This document shows, piece after piece, positions 1 through 9,935 of a stretch of 64,000 nt of DNA. The notes beneath the pieces were generated by a model. That model had not been told where the DNA came from and did no database searches. It saw nothing but the letters and a program-made list of their open reading frames with translations. Location: the NCBI GenBank assembly GCA_021521415.1, contig JAIQDT010000304.1, forward strand, positions 124,001-188,000. Reading direction: 5' to 3'. Both the position numbers and the translations under genes were made by a program. Position 1 is the stretch's first letter; every line of letters begins with the position of its first letter. Source of the stretch: Bidens hawaiensis. Its lineage: Eukaryota > Streptophyta > Magnoliopsida > Asterales > Asteraceae.

Positions 1-1973
1 AAGAGTGGTTATTACCAGATTCGTCTTAGACCTGGGGATGAGTGGAAAACAGCCTTCAAGACTCGTGAAGGGGTGTATGAGTGGTTGGTGATGTCTTTTG
101 GTTTATCAAACGCGCCTAGTACTTTTATGCGTGTGATGAATCAGTTGCTCAGGCCTTTTATTGGGAAATTTGTGGTGGTATATTTTGATTTTATTCTTAT
201 TTATAGTGCTTCTTTCAGTGAGCACATCGTGCATGTCAAGAAGGTTTTGGCCTTACTTCGTAGAGACAGTTTCTATGCATCAACAAAGAAATGTGTGCTC
301 ATGACCCCTAAAGTTTTGTTCTTAGGGTATGTTATTTTAGGTGATGGGATATAGGTGGATGAGTCTAAAGTTGTAGCTGTTCAAAACTGGCCAACTCCTA
401 CCACCATTACTGAAGTCCGCAGCTTTCATGGGCTTGCTTCTTTTTATAGGCGGTTTATTCCACACTTCAGTTCCATTATGGCCCCTATGACAGATTGCAT
501 GAACGGAAAGACGTTTGTATGGACAGAGGGAGTAGAGTTAGCTTTTCAGGTTATCAAGGAAAAGCTCACTACCGCACCAATTCTGGTATTGCCTAACTTT
601 TCACAAGTTTTTTAACTTCATACTGATGCCTCGAAGGTTGGAATTGGCGGGGTCCTCAGTCAAGGAGGTCGGCCAATTGCTTATTTTAGTGAGAAGTTAA
701 CAAGGGCAAAGTTGAAATATAGTACTTATGACTTGGAGTTTTATGCAGTGGTCCAAACTATAAAGCATTGGCGTCACTATTTGTTTCATAAAGAATTTTC
801 TTTTATTCACTGATCATGATTCTCTAAGGCATATTTGCACACAAGACAAGATATTTCATAAGCACAGGCGTTGGTTAGCTTTTCTTGAAAAGTTTACTTT
901 TGTGGTCAAACACAAAACTGGTGTTTCAAACCGTGTTGCTGATGCCTTGATCAGGAGGGGAAATCTGCTTGTTTCCGTGAGAATCAATGTGCTGGGGTTG
1001 GATGTTATTCGTGAACAGTTAACCACTGACCTGTATTTTTTCAGTTGTGTTGAAGGATGTGCAAGCAGGTCAGAAGTCAGACTTTCTTTTGCATGATGGG
1101 TTTTTGTTCAAAGGGAATCAGCTATGTATTCCTAACTCCAGTCTTCGGTTGAAAATTATTCAGGAGTTACATGGGGAGGGTCATGTTGGTCGTGACCGTA
1201 CTTTACATTTGGTGCAGCCTTCCAACTTCTGGCCTACTATGAGGAAAGAGGTAGATCGTTATGTTAAAATGTGTCGAATTTGCCAAGTCTCAAAGGGCAC
1301 GGCTACTAATGTGGGTCTTTATATACCTTTTCCGGTCCCTTCACAGCCTTGGAATGATATAAGTATGGATTTTGTGTTAGGGTTGCCACGAACTCAGAGA
1401 GGAAACGATTCGATCTTTGTTGTGGTTGATCGGTTTTCTAAGATGGTGCACTTTATTCCTTGCAAGAAGACGACAGATGCAATTAATGTGGCTCAGTTAT
1501 TCTTTCAGGATGTCTATCGTTTGCATGGTTTACCATCTTCTATTGTTTCTGATTGGGACACTCGTTTCTTGAGTCATTTTTGGCGCAGCCTGTGGAAGAT
1601 GGTGAACACTCAGCTTAACTTCAGTAGTGCCTACCACCCTCAAACGGATGGATAAACGGAGGTTGTCAATCGGTCCCTTGGTAATCTTTTACGATGTCTA
1701 GTGGGTGATCATGTGAAGTCTTGGGATCAAAAGCTATGTCAAGCTGAATTTGCTCAAAATCATGCTGTCAATCAAAGTACCGGGTTTAGTCCTTTTCAAG
1801 TTGTTTATTCTGCTCAGCCACGGGGACCCCTTCATCTGATGTCACTTCCTGTTCCTGGTTCTATACCCAAGAAGGTGAAAGATTTTGTAGAAGGGCTATA
1901 TGAAATTCATAAAGATGTGCATGACAACTTGGTTCGAGCCAATTCAAAGTATAAGCAGGTTGAAGATCAAAAG
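1..1973 (+). pseudogene. Decayed chromovirus pol (RT-RNase H-integrase), left part
   Basis: This is the left part of a degraded Ty3/gypsy pol gene that would have copied element RNA and integrated the cDNA. Reading frame 1 from base 1 gives the second half of reverse transcriptase ([11 protein letters not shown], then YFDFILIYS at 181-207) and the RT/RNase H connection. RNase H (LHTDASKVGIGG) follows from 616, and its C-terminal part (VADAL near 940) is in another frame. Integrase from about 1047 has a zinc-finger region (CRICQ), the core (MDFVLGLPRTQRG, SDWDTRF, YHPQTDG) and part of the C-terminus. I see stops at 352, 613 and 1653 and frameshifts near 800 and 1040. The second catalytic Asp of YxDD is Phe. 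It resembles CRM/Galadriel/Reina-type chromoviruses; the lineage is uncertain. The gene resumes at 25097. Confidence 0.9.
1969..1973. repeat. Target site duplication AAAAG, left copy (Tekay-1)
   Basis: AAAAG lies directly before the first LTR base (TGTAAC at 1974). The same five bases follow the last LTR base at 25097-25101. The interrupted integrase reading continues across the two sites (KYKQVEDQK, then RRHVKFEDGDFVW), which supports one clean insertion. Confidence 0.9.
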
Positions 1974-2771
1974 TGTAACGATTCCGGCAAATCCAGGTAT
2001 ACCCTAGCCGGTATATACTATTTACGTGTCATTTAATATTGATTATGTGAGTTATAGTACGTTTATACGAGCATATATGATTCATAGTACGAATCATACT
2101 CGATTATATAGTGAATCGTTTTGGAATTACAATTAACCAATGAACGATTATTGAAACCCGAACGAATCGGGAATTACATTATAGACGAAGTATATAATGT
2201 TTAGTGATGTTTTCGAAGTATTAATGCTTCGGGATAAGTGAATTATAGCACAGAACAAGGATTTCGATTTATTAGTACGTCGATACGATAAACGAAACCT
2301 TTAACATCAAACCAAGCAAGAGACGATCGATCAAACCGAAAAAGATGCACAAAGACCGACAATACGATGTTTTAAGTCATTTAACGTCATGATTTAAGTT
2401 TTTAAAGTTTTTAAATCAGTTTTATGTAAATTTTATTTTAACCCGAAAAACGACCATTTTAGGCTCGTTTTAAGCCGAATTACGAGTTTAAACGAGAAAC
2501 GAACTGAACCAGACTATCCACAACATTATCCGGATTGTGTAATCCAAATGTGTGGCCATGGTTTGAGATGTGGGCCCCCCCCCCACACCACCATATGGCC
2601 GGCCCTCTACACACACACTCACACATTACATTTTCTTTTTTTCAACAAAAACTCTCTCAAATCTCTCAACTCTCATCCACATTCATCCAATATTCTTGAG
2701 TTCTAACCAAGATTTGAAGGTATAAACATGTTTTTAATGCTTGATTCTTGTTTCTAATTCTATAATCTTGA

Positions 2772-3075
2772 GAAAATGAGGTTTCATGTGAAAAATGGGT
2801 GAAAACCCGAGATGAAACCGATTCTCGTGTGATCAAGGGATGTATACAAGCTATACAAAGGATCTTGATCCAAGTAATTAGTTAAAAGAGTTTAGAATGA
2901 AATTTTACGGTTGAAATCTTATAAAAATGAGTTTCCATGTGAAAGACGGGTGAAAACCCGAGATGAAACCGACTCTTGCATGATCAAGAGATGTATACAA
3001 GTTATACAAGGGATCTTGGTCCAAGAAATGAGTAAAAAGAGTCGAGAACGGATTTTTACGGTTAAAACCTTTGTT
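2772..3075 (+). repeat. ~151-bp tandem duplication within Tekay-1 LTR
   Basis: Two adjacent imperfect units begin near 2780 and 2931. Both read TTTC(C)ATGTGAAA, then GGGTGAAAACCCGAGATGAAACCGA, then GATGTATACAAG and TTTTACGGTT. The same pair is present in the 3' LTR at about 22600-22895, so the duplication predates this insertion. No coding role is apparent. Confidence 0.8.
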
Positions 3076-4601
3076 TTTATATCAAAACCGACACTATGAA
3101 AGAAATGGTTTGATTGTTGGTGTAACTTGCTTGGTATTGTGTTATTGTGCTTGTAAGTGTTGTATCTAGTGGCTAGCAAAGGCTAGAAACCCGGATCTTT
3201 GCGATCTAACGCTAGAAAACACAAGATAGTTCGGTTTTCGTGTGATTTAGTGAGTTTGGACAGATTGTAGTGTACTTAGATTCGGGTCACGAAATTTCAC
3301 AGAGATGATCTACACATGAAAATATGAGATCTGTGAATTTTTGGTAATTTTTGGATAAAAGATGAATATTTGGTGAATTTAATGCTCGGTTTTGGCCAAA
3401 AATGGTGAAAAATAGCTAAACTTGATGAAAAATTCTGAAAAATTTAGGATAAGCTTTTTATAACATATAAAAGTCACACACAAAATTTGAGCTCAGTTGG
3501 AAAAGTCTAAAGGGGCTTTTCGGTAAAACGAGTTCTAGGGCTTTCTAGCTCGGTTTTTGTGAAAATGGCTTGAAATATGAGTTTCGGGTTCTGGACAAAT
3601 TCCAGGGAGTCATGAGAATGGCAAGGATCATCCCGGAAAAATTTGGGATTTTTCTAAAGTCTTTTGGTATTTTTGACATATTTAGTGTTTTAATAATGTT
3701 TAAAAATAGATAAATAAATGAAAATATAAAAAAAATAAATCTGGAAAATTTTTGTAAAATTTATTACTGTCAAAATAAGTTTTGTGCAAAATCTCAAGAC
3801 CCGAGACTAAACGGGTAATTATTTGTGCTAAAAAGAACATAAAAACAAATTTCTAAAGCTTAAAACGTGTAAACCGGCAAAACTCGCATAAGCGAGCTGA
3901 CTGGTATATAAAAACCTAAAAATTGACCATTTTCATAAAACTAAGTAAATTAAGTAAAAATAAATCATCCGAAAATAATTCAGATGATTTGGGTAATTTT
4001 ACCCGATTTTACTGTTTCCGGCACCTAAATGACGGAAACGGGCCCCGCGGCCAAACGGGGTGTCCAAACCGAGCTCTAATTTCATCACTTTAACTAAATT
4101 AACAGTCAAACACCATTTTTGGGTCGGATGTGAATAAACTCATTTTTGAAACTAAAAACGGATAACCGTGCTAGGCACGCAAATCGAGGAAATCATAAAA
4201 ATGATAATTTTGACCGTCAGACTCTAAGCAATGTCACAATCTGAGTCCTTAGAAGTGTCACGGGGTTAACATTGTCCCCGGATCGAGTACAGTACTGGGT
4301 TAACAATGTCCCCAGATGTACCGCTTAACACGGATTTAATTTATGGGAATTATATAGTAACGATTAGATATTATATTACAGATCCAGGCTTATAGCAGTT
4401 CATTGTATCACGTCCCGACTCACAGAAAGGTGAGTTTTCACGAGCCCCTTTTACTAAACTGTTTTAAATATTTTCCCGGGGCGGAAAGCATGTATTTATT
4501 AAAGTATTTAAGTACATACTGATCGTATGGAAATACTTGTATATTTAAATATATATATGGTTTGATGCATAGAATATATAAATTGTTTATCGTGTGGGAT
4601 T

Positions 4602-4910
4602 GTTCTGGGGTAACATAGTTCCCAGGGGGTAATATTGTTCTGGGGTAACATAGTTCCCAGAGGTTATTATTGTTCTGGGGTAACATAGTTCCCAGAGGTT
4701 ATTATTGTTCTGGGGTAACATAGTTCCCAGAGGTTATTATTGTTCTGGGGTAACATAGTTCCCAGGGGTTATTATTGTTCTGGGGTAACATAGTTCCCAG
4801 AGGTTATTATTGTTCTGGGGTAACATAGTTCCCAGGGGTTATTATTGTTCTGGGGTAACGTAGTTCCCAGAGGTTATTATTGTTCTGGGGTAACATAGTT
4901 CCCAGCATAA
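4602..4910 (+). repeat. 35-bp tandem array, 9 copies (5' LTR)
   Basis: Nine copies of a 35-bp unit centred on CTGGGGTAACATAGTTCCCAG are joined by AGGTTATTATTGTT. Each core is an imperfect dyad (CTGGG against CCCAG). The first unit is shorter. Related single copies of the core (GGGTTAACATTGTCCCC and the like) lie upstream at about 4260-4317. The 3' LTR also has nine copies at 24421-24725. This is a tandem satellite inside an LTR and not a CRISPR array, because the units abut without unique spacers. Confidence 0.92.
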
Positions 4911-4947
4911 TTTCATTGCTAATAAATGATTATTAAAATGATCTGTC

Positions 4948-4952
4948 AGTGT
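4948..4952. repeat. Target site duplication AGTGT, left copy (Copia-1)
   Basis: AGTGT precedes the first base of Copia-1 (4953) and recurs at 15382-15386 just after its last base. Removing the Copia and one AGTGT restores the 3' LTR order seen at about 24767 (ctgtcAGTGTttattt). Confidence 0.92.
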
Positions 4953-5208
4953 TGTAGGCTCCTGGACGGATCGTACACGGGACGTCGCTAACAACGCAGG
5001 TGCGGAATCCCTGCGTGGGTAGATACGAGTGTAGAGTATGTAGAGATCGAACACGAAAGCAATAAACCAACCACGTTATATTAATAACAACCACGTGACC
5101 CGAGGTCACTGTTACAGACTATGACACGAACAAGTTCACTGAACAACTGAAAACAAAACCCTAAAACGACCAACTCCGTAAACTGTTCGCTGAACAGTAT
5201 ATAAACAC

Positions 5209-5235
5209 GACAACTTCGCCACAGGCGAAGTTGTC
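5209..5235. promoter_or_regulatory. Perfect 12-bp inverted repeat in Copia-1 U3
   Basis: GACAACTTCGCC is followed by ACA and then its exact reverse complement GGCGAAGTTGTC. It contains the AACTTCGC octamer that recurs in the element leader. It lies just upstream of the putative TATA box and is repeated in the other LTR at 15208-15234. A protein-binding dyad or a hairpin is plausible; function is not known. Confidence 0.85.
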
Positions 5236-5250
5236 AATAACTTCGCTGAT

Positions 5251-5280
5251 TCAACAAGTTCGCCATAGCGAACTTGTTGA
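5251..5280. promoter_or_regulatory. Perfect 13-bp inverted repeat in Copia-1 U3
   Basis: TCAACAAGTTCGC, loop CATA, then GCGAACTTGTTGA. The core AGTTCGC is a variant of the nearby AACTTCGC motif. The copy in the other LTR is at 15250-15279. Confidence 0.85.
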
Positions 5281-5382
5281 CAACTTCGCGCTTTACATAA
5301 ATAATCAAATTCAAAACATAATTACATTACAGACTCGATTACAAATGCTAGACTATGAACTACTGACACACATGTACCAACA

Positions 5383-5397
5383 GACTCCCCCTTGGCA
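5383..5397 (-). other. Copia-1 polypurine tract
   Basis: On the minus strand this reads as a purine-rich tract (CCAAGGGGGAGTC) immediately before the 3' LTR start TGTTGGTAC. It is the expected primer for plus-strand DNA synthesis and fixes the element's orientation. Confidence 0.88.
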
Positions 5398-5447
5398 GTA
5401 GCTTCATATCTTGATCTTCAAATCTTGAGTCTTATAATCTTTCATCT

Positions 5448-7262
5448 CTACACGTGCGCCCCTTCTCTAACACATACCGACACCACCCGTTGATATTTCC
5501 TAGCTTGATCCTTCCAAGCAGGAATGTAGAAGATCTTCTTCTCGTTGAGCACTTTCAGATCAGCCTTCGATAGATTAACAAGATGCATCGGGTCGTAAAC
5601 CCGAAGTACTTCTTGTTCATCCTCATCTTCCATTACCGCCTCAGCTGTCTCACAATCCACGTACCACCATTTTAGATCTTTGAGCACGTCCTTGGGCATG
5701 AACTTCATCGGTACTTCTTTAAGGCACCGGATCGGTTTGTATTTCATAACCATCCAAGGTTTTCCATCAACTCTCAGACCTCTATCCTTGTCTTCGACAA
5801 GTTTTCCCTTTTGTGGTTTCAGTAGCTCAAACTTTTTCTCTTTAACGCACTCTTTCCACACAATCTTCGCAATGATTCTAGCCATGTTGTCTTCGCTTCT
5901 GTTTATCAATCCCAATCTGGCTAAATCTTTTACTTCACATTCTGGCAGTGTGTTTAGAGATCTCAACTTTCTCTGGAAGTACTGAATGCCATCATACCTC
6001 TTGATCACAAAGAGCCGCAGCTGCTCGTCGTATAACCAGCAGATAATACCTTTCTTGGCTTCCGTGTATCCCTTAATATTGTAACTTTTTTTGAACATCT
6101 TAGGGACCGCCGGCTTCTTCGTCTTTACGAACCAGTGGGCACAACCCTCCTTCCATTTCGGTTGTTCCTCCCACTCAGCATCTTCCTCCACATTCTCGTC
6201 ACACAAACCTGTTCTGTCAACCTCCGGAATCTCATGTTCCACGGAGTCATCCACAATCTCACCTTCTTCTAACATGTTTTCAACCGTAATCTGTTCTCCA
6301 ATCCTCTCAATCTCATCCACTGGCAGCACATCATCTTCCATCATAAACTCATCATCCTCCTCATCCAACTCTTTCAATGCATCTATCACGTCTTCAACAT
6401 CAGCATCATCATCAACTGCTACAACATCGTCACCAGCTGCATTTGTAGACTCCCCCTCAGTTGTGGAAGCCCCAAGAGCCTGAGAGGTTCTTGGCAGCTC
6501 ACCACCTGCACCTTCTGGTGCATTGGGATCATCGTCATGATCTTCTCTTCGTTTCGTCCTCAACTCATCACCCCTACACGTCTTCTCCCCCTGAGATGCC
6601 AAGAATGCCTTGAAGGCATCTATTATTTTACCGTGTTCAACCAGGAGGGCTGCTTGTAGTCGATTGGATTCCACTAGGCTCTGAATGGTATTTGTCTGAT
6701 CAGCAACAATCCGCTCTAGTGATGTAATCCTCTCGGAATCTGAAGTAGGCGTAGGAGTTGGCGGAACATCAGCAGAAGTGACCGCAGGTGGTACTCTTGG
6801 TAACCCTGCAGTAGAAGTGATGGTCGACTCCACAAACCGTGCAACTACCACCGGTGGATTAAGCGGTTGTGGTGGTAGAGACACAACTGTTGGGGCCGAC
6901 GTCTCGACCGCTGTAACCTGTGCTGTAGTAGGAATAAGAGACATACCAGATAAGGCAGGTGGAGCAAAACGTACCAGCCTTGAAGATTCTCCAGCTCCCG
7001 AACCCATACCTCTCTGTTCTCTTCTTGAACGTCTAAGCACAATCTGCACTGCCTCCTCTTCATCAACTTCTTCCTCATCCTCGTTTTCCGTTCTCGGTCT
7101 CTTTCCCGTAGTCCGTTCCCGAGACACCATAAGTCTTCTTGCCTCAGCAAACGTCTCGTCTAGATCAGAGTCAGCTACCGAAGTAACTGCTCTAGTAACA
7201 TCTACGAACTGAGGACCCGAGACATCCATATCAAACACACCATGTACGAAATAAGGGATCAA
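5448..7262 (-). CDS. Copia-1 post-pol accessory ORF, unknown function (~600 aa)
   Basis: This is a long uninterrupted ORF on the element's sense strand between pol and the 3' LTR. The open frame starts at a TTG codon (7262) two codons after a stop. The first Met is residue 12 (ATG at about 7229), giving about 593 aa. Residues ~60-85 are basic and acidic, ~95-185 rich in Pro, Thr, Ser and Val, ~190-225 heptad-like (ERITSLERIVADQTNTIQSL). Residues ~270-365 are strongly acidic, and the last ~220 residues form a more compact region rich in Trp, Tyr and Lys (WWYVDCETAEAVM, YDPMHLVNLSKADLKVL). I see no signal peptide or membrane segment, so a classical envelope protein is unlikely. Ends of this kind recur at 43251-43544 and 48519-49073. 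It would need a subgenomic or spliced RNA. An intact frame in a recent copy suggests selection. Confidence 0.7.
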   Translation of the reverse strand: MIPYFVHGVFDMDVSGPQFVDVTRAVTSVADSDLDETFAEARRLMVSRERTTGKRPRTENEDEEEVDEEEAVQIVLRRSRREQRGMGSGAGESSRLVRFAPPALSGMSLIPTTAQVTAVETSAPTVVSLPPQPLNPPVVVARFVESTITSTAGLPRVPPAVTSADVPPTPTPTSDSERITSLERIVADQTNTIQSLVESNRLQAALLVEHGKIIDAFKAFLASQGEKTCRGDELRTKRREDHDDDPNAPEGAGGELPRTSQALGASTTEGESTNAAGDDVVAVDDDADVEDVIDALKELDEEDDEFMMEDDVLPVDEIERIGEQITVENMLEEGEIVDDSVEHEIPEVDRTGLCDENVEEDAEWEEQPKWKEGCAHWFVKTKKPAVPKMFKKSYNIKGYTEAKKGIICWLYDEQLRLFVIKRYDGIQYFQRKLRSLNTLPECEVKDLARLGLINRSEDNMARIIAKIVWKECVKEKKFELLKPQKGKLVEDKDRGLRVDGKPWMVMKYKPIRCLKEVPMKFMPKDVLKDLKWWYVDCETAEAVMEDEDEQEVLRVYDPMHLVNLSKADLKVLNEKKIFYIPAWKDQARKYQRVVSVCVREGAHV

Positions 7263-7663
7263 ATTTCAGTCTAGTCAGGGACCACTATGTTTTGAGAAAA
7301 GATCCCAACAGGAATCATACCAACTATGTGACTGTCACTTGGATCCGTGTTTAGCTGTATTATGACATAGAGAAACAGGTTGTAAGCATGTAAATAACTT
7401 AAATGGTTTTCATTGTTTCTGTGATACGGATTAAGGTTCAGTTAAGCTCAAAAATTTTAAGTTGGCAACAACTCAGAGATAATGATGTCTTCTATCTATT
7501 CTCAAAGCGTATTTGGCTATACCCAAGTCACCTCGAGTTGACTTCGACCCATAGTGTCTGATTAACTTGTATATACTCGTTGACTGCTTCCCGTTCTCTT
7601 CTTACTCCAGACATGAGAAGTCTTGATTGTTACTATGTCTCATAAGTACTAAAGATATACACA

Positions 7664-7694
<31 letters not shown>

Positions 7695-8444
7695 AACATT
7701 CTTATTGACTTCGGAGTATTAAACTACTGCAAGTCCCGAATCTGGATCACTGCAGTGTCTTGAAATGCTTTCTTCACGGGAATCAGATCACTCACGGGCT
7801 CGTGTATGACTGGGTAGTTGCTTTTCTGCCTATCATTCGGAAAGATATGTGTGAAGACATTCAAAACTCTTAAGAAGTTTCCACGTAAATTCGAGTAGTT
7901 TAAGTTAGTATCACATACACTTTTACGCACCATAAAAATTACCATGACATACAATGACTGTTCTAAAGCCTTTTAAGCCTAATAACTTCACTAGTTAAGC
8001 ACACACAATCAGTATATATATCATTTTCCCAGGTTGGATCAATTTTCTGTTAAACACAGCACAGAACTTCTTACGAAGTATTAGACTTGAAAAGTAATTT
8101 CATTTCCCTAAAAAATTTTGATTTCAATCGCCCCGATCACGTCAAAGTCGTCAGGTAAACGGCTATCCTGAAGATCCAATGGATCAACTGGACCGACCAC
8201 ATACAAGTATGTGTCCTTCTTACTAAGAATGACCGACTAATTTTCAGCAACTGAAAGAACACACGTCATAACTGCCCCGGTCACTTTCAGTCTTCCGGTT
8301 AATGGCTATCCTCATTCTCTAAGTTGAAACGAGGACCAAAACATATCCTAGGATATGTCCATCAAACTGAGGTAACCGACTAATTTTAAGCAATAATGAC
8401 ACATATTTTTTTTTTTTTTTTTTTAAATAAACACAAAGGCATGG
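7263..8444 (-). other. Copia-1 spacer between pol and accessory ORF; two A-tracts and a diverged duplication
   Basis: No convincing gene is here. On the sense strand an A19 tract (plus-strand T at 8406-8424) follows the pol stop almost directly. An A26 tract (T at 7664-7689) lies about 0.4 kb before the accessory ORF. Between them are two imperfect direct repeats, about 8129-8260 and 8273-8400. They share CCCCG(A/G)TCAC, GGCTATCCT, an ACATA(C/T)...(G/A)TATGT dyad and ACCGACTAATTTT. A short ORF at 7724-7954 has no recognisable features. Confidence 0.7.
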
Positions 8445-9935
8445 TTACTCGGGATTGATCATCCCGTTCAGCTCAATTAGGTTTTGAAATCTAGATTTAT
8501 CAAACGCTTTTGTAAACAAGTTAGCAAAATTTTCAAGTGTATCAACCTTTTCGATCTTGATCAGTTTCTTCTCAGCACAATCCCGTATGAAGTGATGACG
8601 AATGTCAATATGCTTAGTTTTACTGTGCTTCACGGGATTGTTAATTACTGAGATAGCGGCAGTGTTATCAATTAAAATAGGAGTGAGTAAGAAATTCAGA
8701 CCATAGTCGCGTAATTGTTGCTGAATCCACAAAACCTGAGAGCAGCAGTTGGATGCTGCCATGTATTCAGCTTCGCATGTTGAAATAGCAACTGATGTCT
8801 GTTTCTTGCACTGCCAGGAAACTAATCTTCCTCCAAGAAACTGACAGCCTCCCGTCGTTGACTTCCGACTCTGATTGCATCCACCATAATCAGAATCTGT
8901 ATACGCCACCAGTTCAACGTCTCCTCCCTTTGGGTACCACAACCCCAGCTTCGGCTTGCCCTTGAGATACCGTAGTATCCTCTTTGCACCTTTCAAATGA
9001 GATTCTTTCGGATTTGCCTGAAAACGTGCACAAAGACAAACAGCAAACATTATATCAGGCCTAGAAGCAGTTAAATACATTAATGAACCTATTATCGCCC
9101 GATACAGAGTTGGGTCCACATCTGCGTCACCATCTGATTCAGCACCCAATTTGTGATTGACGCAGATGGGAGTATCATATGGAGAACTGTCCTCCATCTT
9201 GAATCTTTTCAGCACATCATGAACGTACTTCGTTTGATGAATGAACATCCCGTCCTTCTTCTGATCAACCTGCAATCCTAGAAAGAAAGTTAGTTCACCC
9301 ATAGCACTCATCTCGAATCGTTTCTTCATGACAGCTTCAAAATCCTGACACATGGATACTCTTGATGCAGCAAAAATGATATCATCCACGTAGACTTGAA
9401 CCAGTAGGAAGTCACATCCTTCTCTCTTCACAAACAACGTACTGTCAATCAATCCCCTTTCAAAACCATTTTCCAGCAAGTAGTCCGATAACGTTGAATA
9501 CCAGGCACGAGGTGCCTGATGTAACCCATATAACGCCTTGCTCAACCTGTATACATGATCAGGAAAGTCTGGGTCAGGAAAACCCGGAGGTTGCTCAACA
9601 TACACAACCTCATCAACTTTCCCGTTTAGAAACGCGCTCTTCACATCCAACTGAAATACCTTCATCTTTTTAAATGCAGCAAACGCCAAAAACAATCGAA
9701 TCGCTTCTAACCGGGCGACAGGAGCAAACACCTCATTGTAATCAATACCCTCTTGCTGATTAAAACCTTTAACAACCAGCCTCGCCTTATTTCTTACGAT
9801 AATTCCCTTATCATCTCTCTTACACTTGAACACCCATTTTGTGCCTATAGCGTGCACATTCCTTGGTTTTTCAACCAAAGTCCAAACTTCCATTTTTCGA
9901 ACTGAGCCAACTCTTCTTGCATGGCTTCGACCCAC
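8445..9935 (-). CDS. pol: Copia-1 pol, part 2: reverse transcriptase and RNase H
   Basis: This encodes the Copia reverse transcriptase and RNase H, which copy element RNA into DNA in virus-like particles. True homology begins near residue 16. RT motifs in order are TKWVFKCKRD, ARLVVKGFNQ, DVKSAFLNG, LYGLHQAPRAW and the catalytic YVDDIIF (about residues 182-188). RNase H follows with YTDSDYGGC, STCEAEYMAA, IDNTAAI and HIDIRHHFIRD, ending just before the A19 tract. All usual catalytic acids seem present. The frame differs by one base from the PR-IN ORF, which it overlaps at 9845-9935. The shift lies in a short A run near 9890. The first 15 residues are probably translated overlap and not protein. 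Confidence 0.93.
   Translation of the reverse strand: MGRSHARRVGSVRKMEVWTLVEKPRNVHAIGTKWVFKCKRDDKGIIVRNKARLVVKGFNQQEGIDYNEVFAPVARLEAIRLFLAFAAFKKMKVFQLDVKSAFLNGKVDEVVYVEQPPGFPDPDFPDHVYRLSKALYGLHQAPRAWYSTLSDYLLENGFERGLIDSTLFVKREGCDFLLVQVYVDDIIFAASRVSMCQDFEAVMKKRFEMSAMGELTFFLGLQVDQKKDGMFIHQTKYVHDVLKRFKMEDSSPYDTPICVNHKLGAESDGDADVDPTLYRAIIGSLMYLTASRPDIMFAVCLCARFQANPKESHLKGAKRILRYLKGKPKLGLWYPKGGDVELVAYTDSDYGGCNQSRKSTTGGCQFLGGRLVSWQCKKQTSVAISTCEAEYMAASNCCSQVLWIQQQLRDYGLNFLLTPILIDNTAAISVINNPVKHSKTKHIDIRHHFIRDCAEKKLIKIEKVDTLENFANLFTKAFDKSRFQNLIELNGMINPE

Larger units (their letters stand above)
1974..4952 (+). repeat. Tekay-1 5' LTR, part 1 (before nested Copia)
   Basis: The LTR starts TGTAACGATTCC and matches 21795 onward almost base for base. 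It is interrupted at 4953 by Copia-1 and resumes at 15387. Inside it are a ~151-bp tandem duplication (about 2772-3075), a hairpin at about 3962-3990 and a nine-copy 35-bp tandem array (4602-4910). Short ORFs in it, such as the one near 2919-3179, recur in the 3' LTR only because the LTRs are copies. I do not consider them genes. Confidence 0.92.
4953..5382 (-). repeat. Copia-1 3' LTR (left copy)
   Basis: The LTR is 430 bp, starts TGTAGGCTCC and ends ACCAACA on the plus strand, and is identical to 14952-15381. Element transcription reads right to left. A TTTATATA element at about 5205-5198 (minus strand) is a possible TATA box. Two perfect hairpins (5209-5235 and 5251-5280) lie upstream of it in the presumed U3. 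Confidence 0.95.

Noticed and set aside
2911..3179. Short ORFs repeated at 22730-22998
   Set aside because: Both copies lie in LTRs that are duplicates of each other, so conservation reflects LTR identity and not coding selection.
4602..4910. Regular array resembling a CRISPR
   Set aside because: Units abut with no unique spacers, the context is a plant LTR, and no cas-like gene is present.
6091..6483. Plus-strand Ser-rich ORFs at 5680-7212
   Set aside because: They are antisense shadows of the acidic, Ser/Thr-rich accessory ORF on the minus strand.
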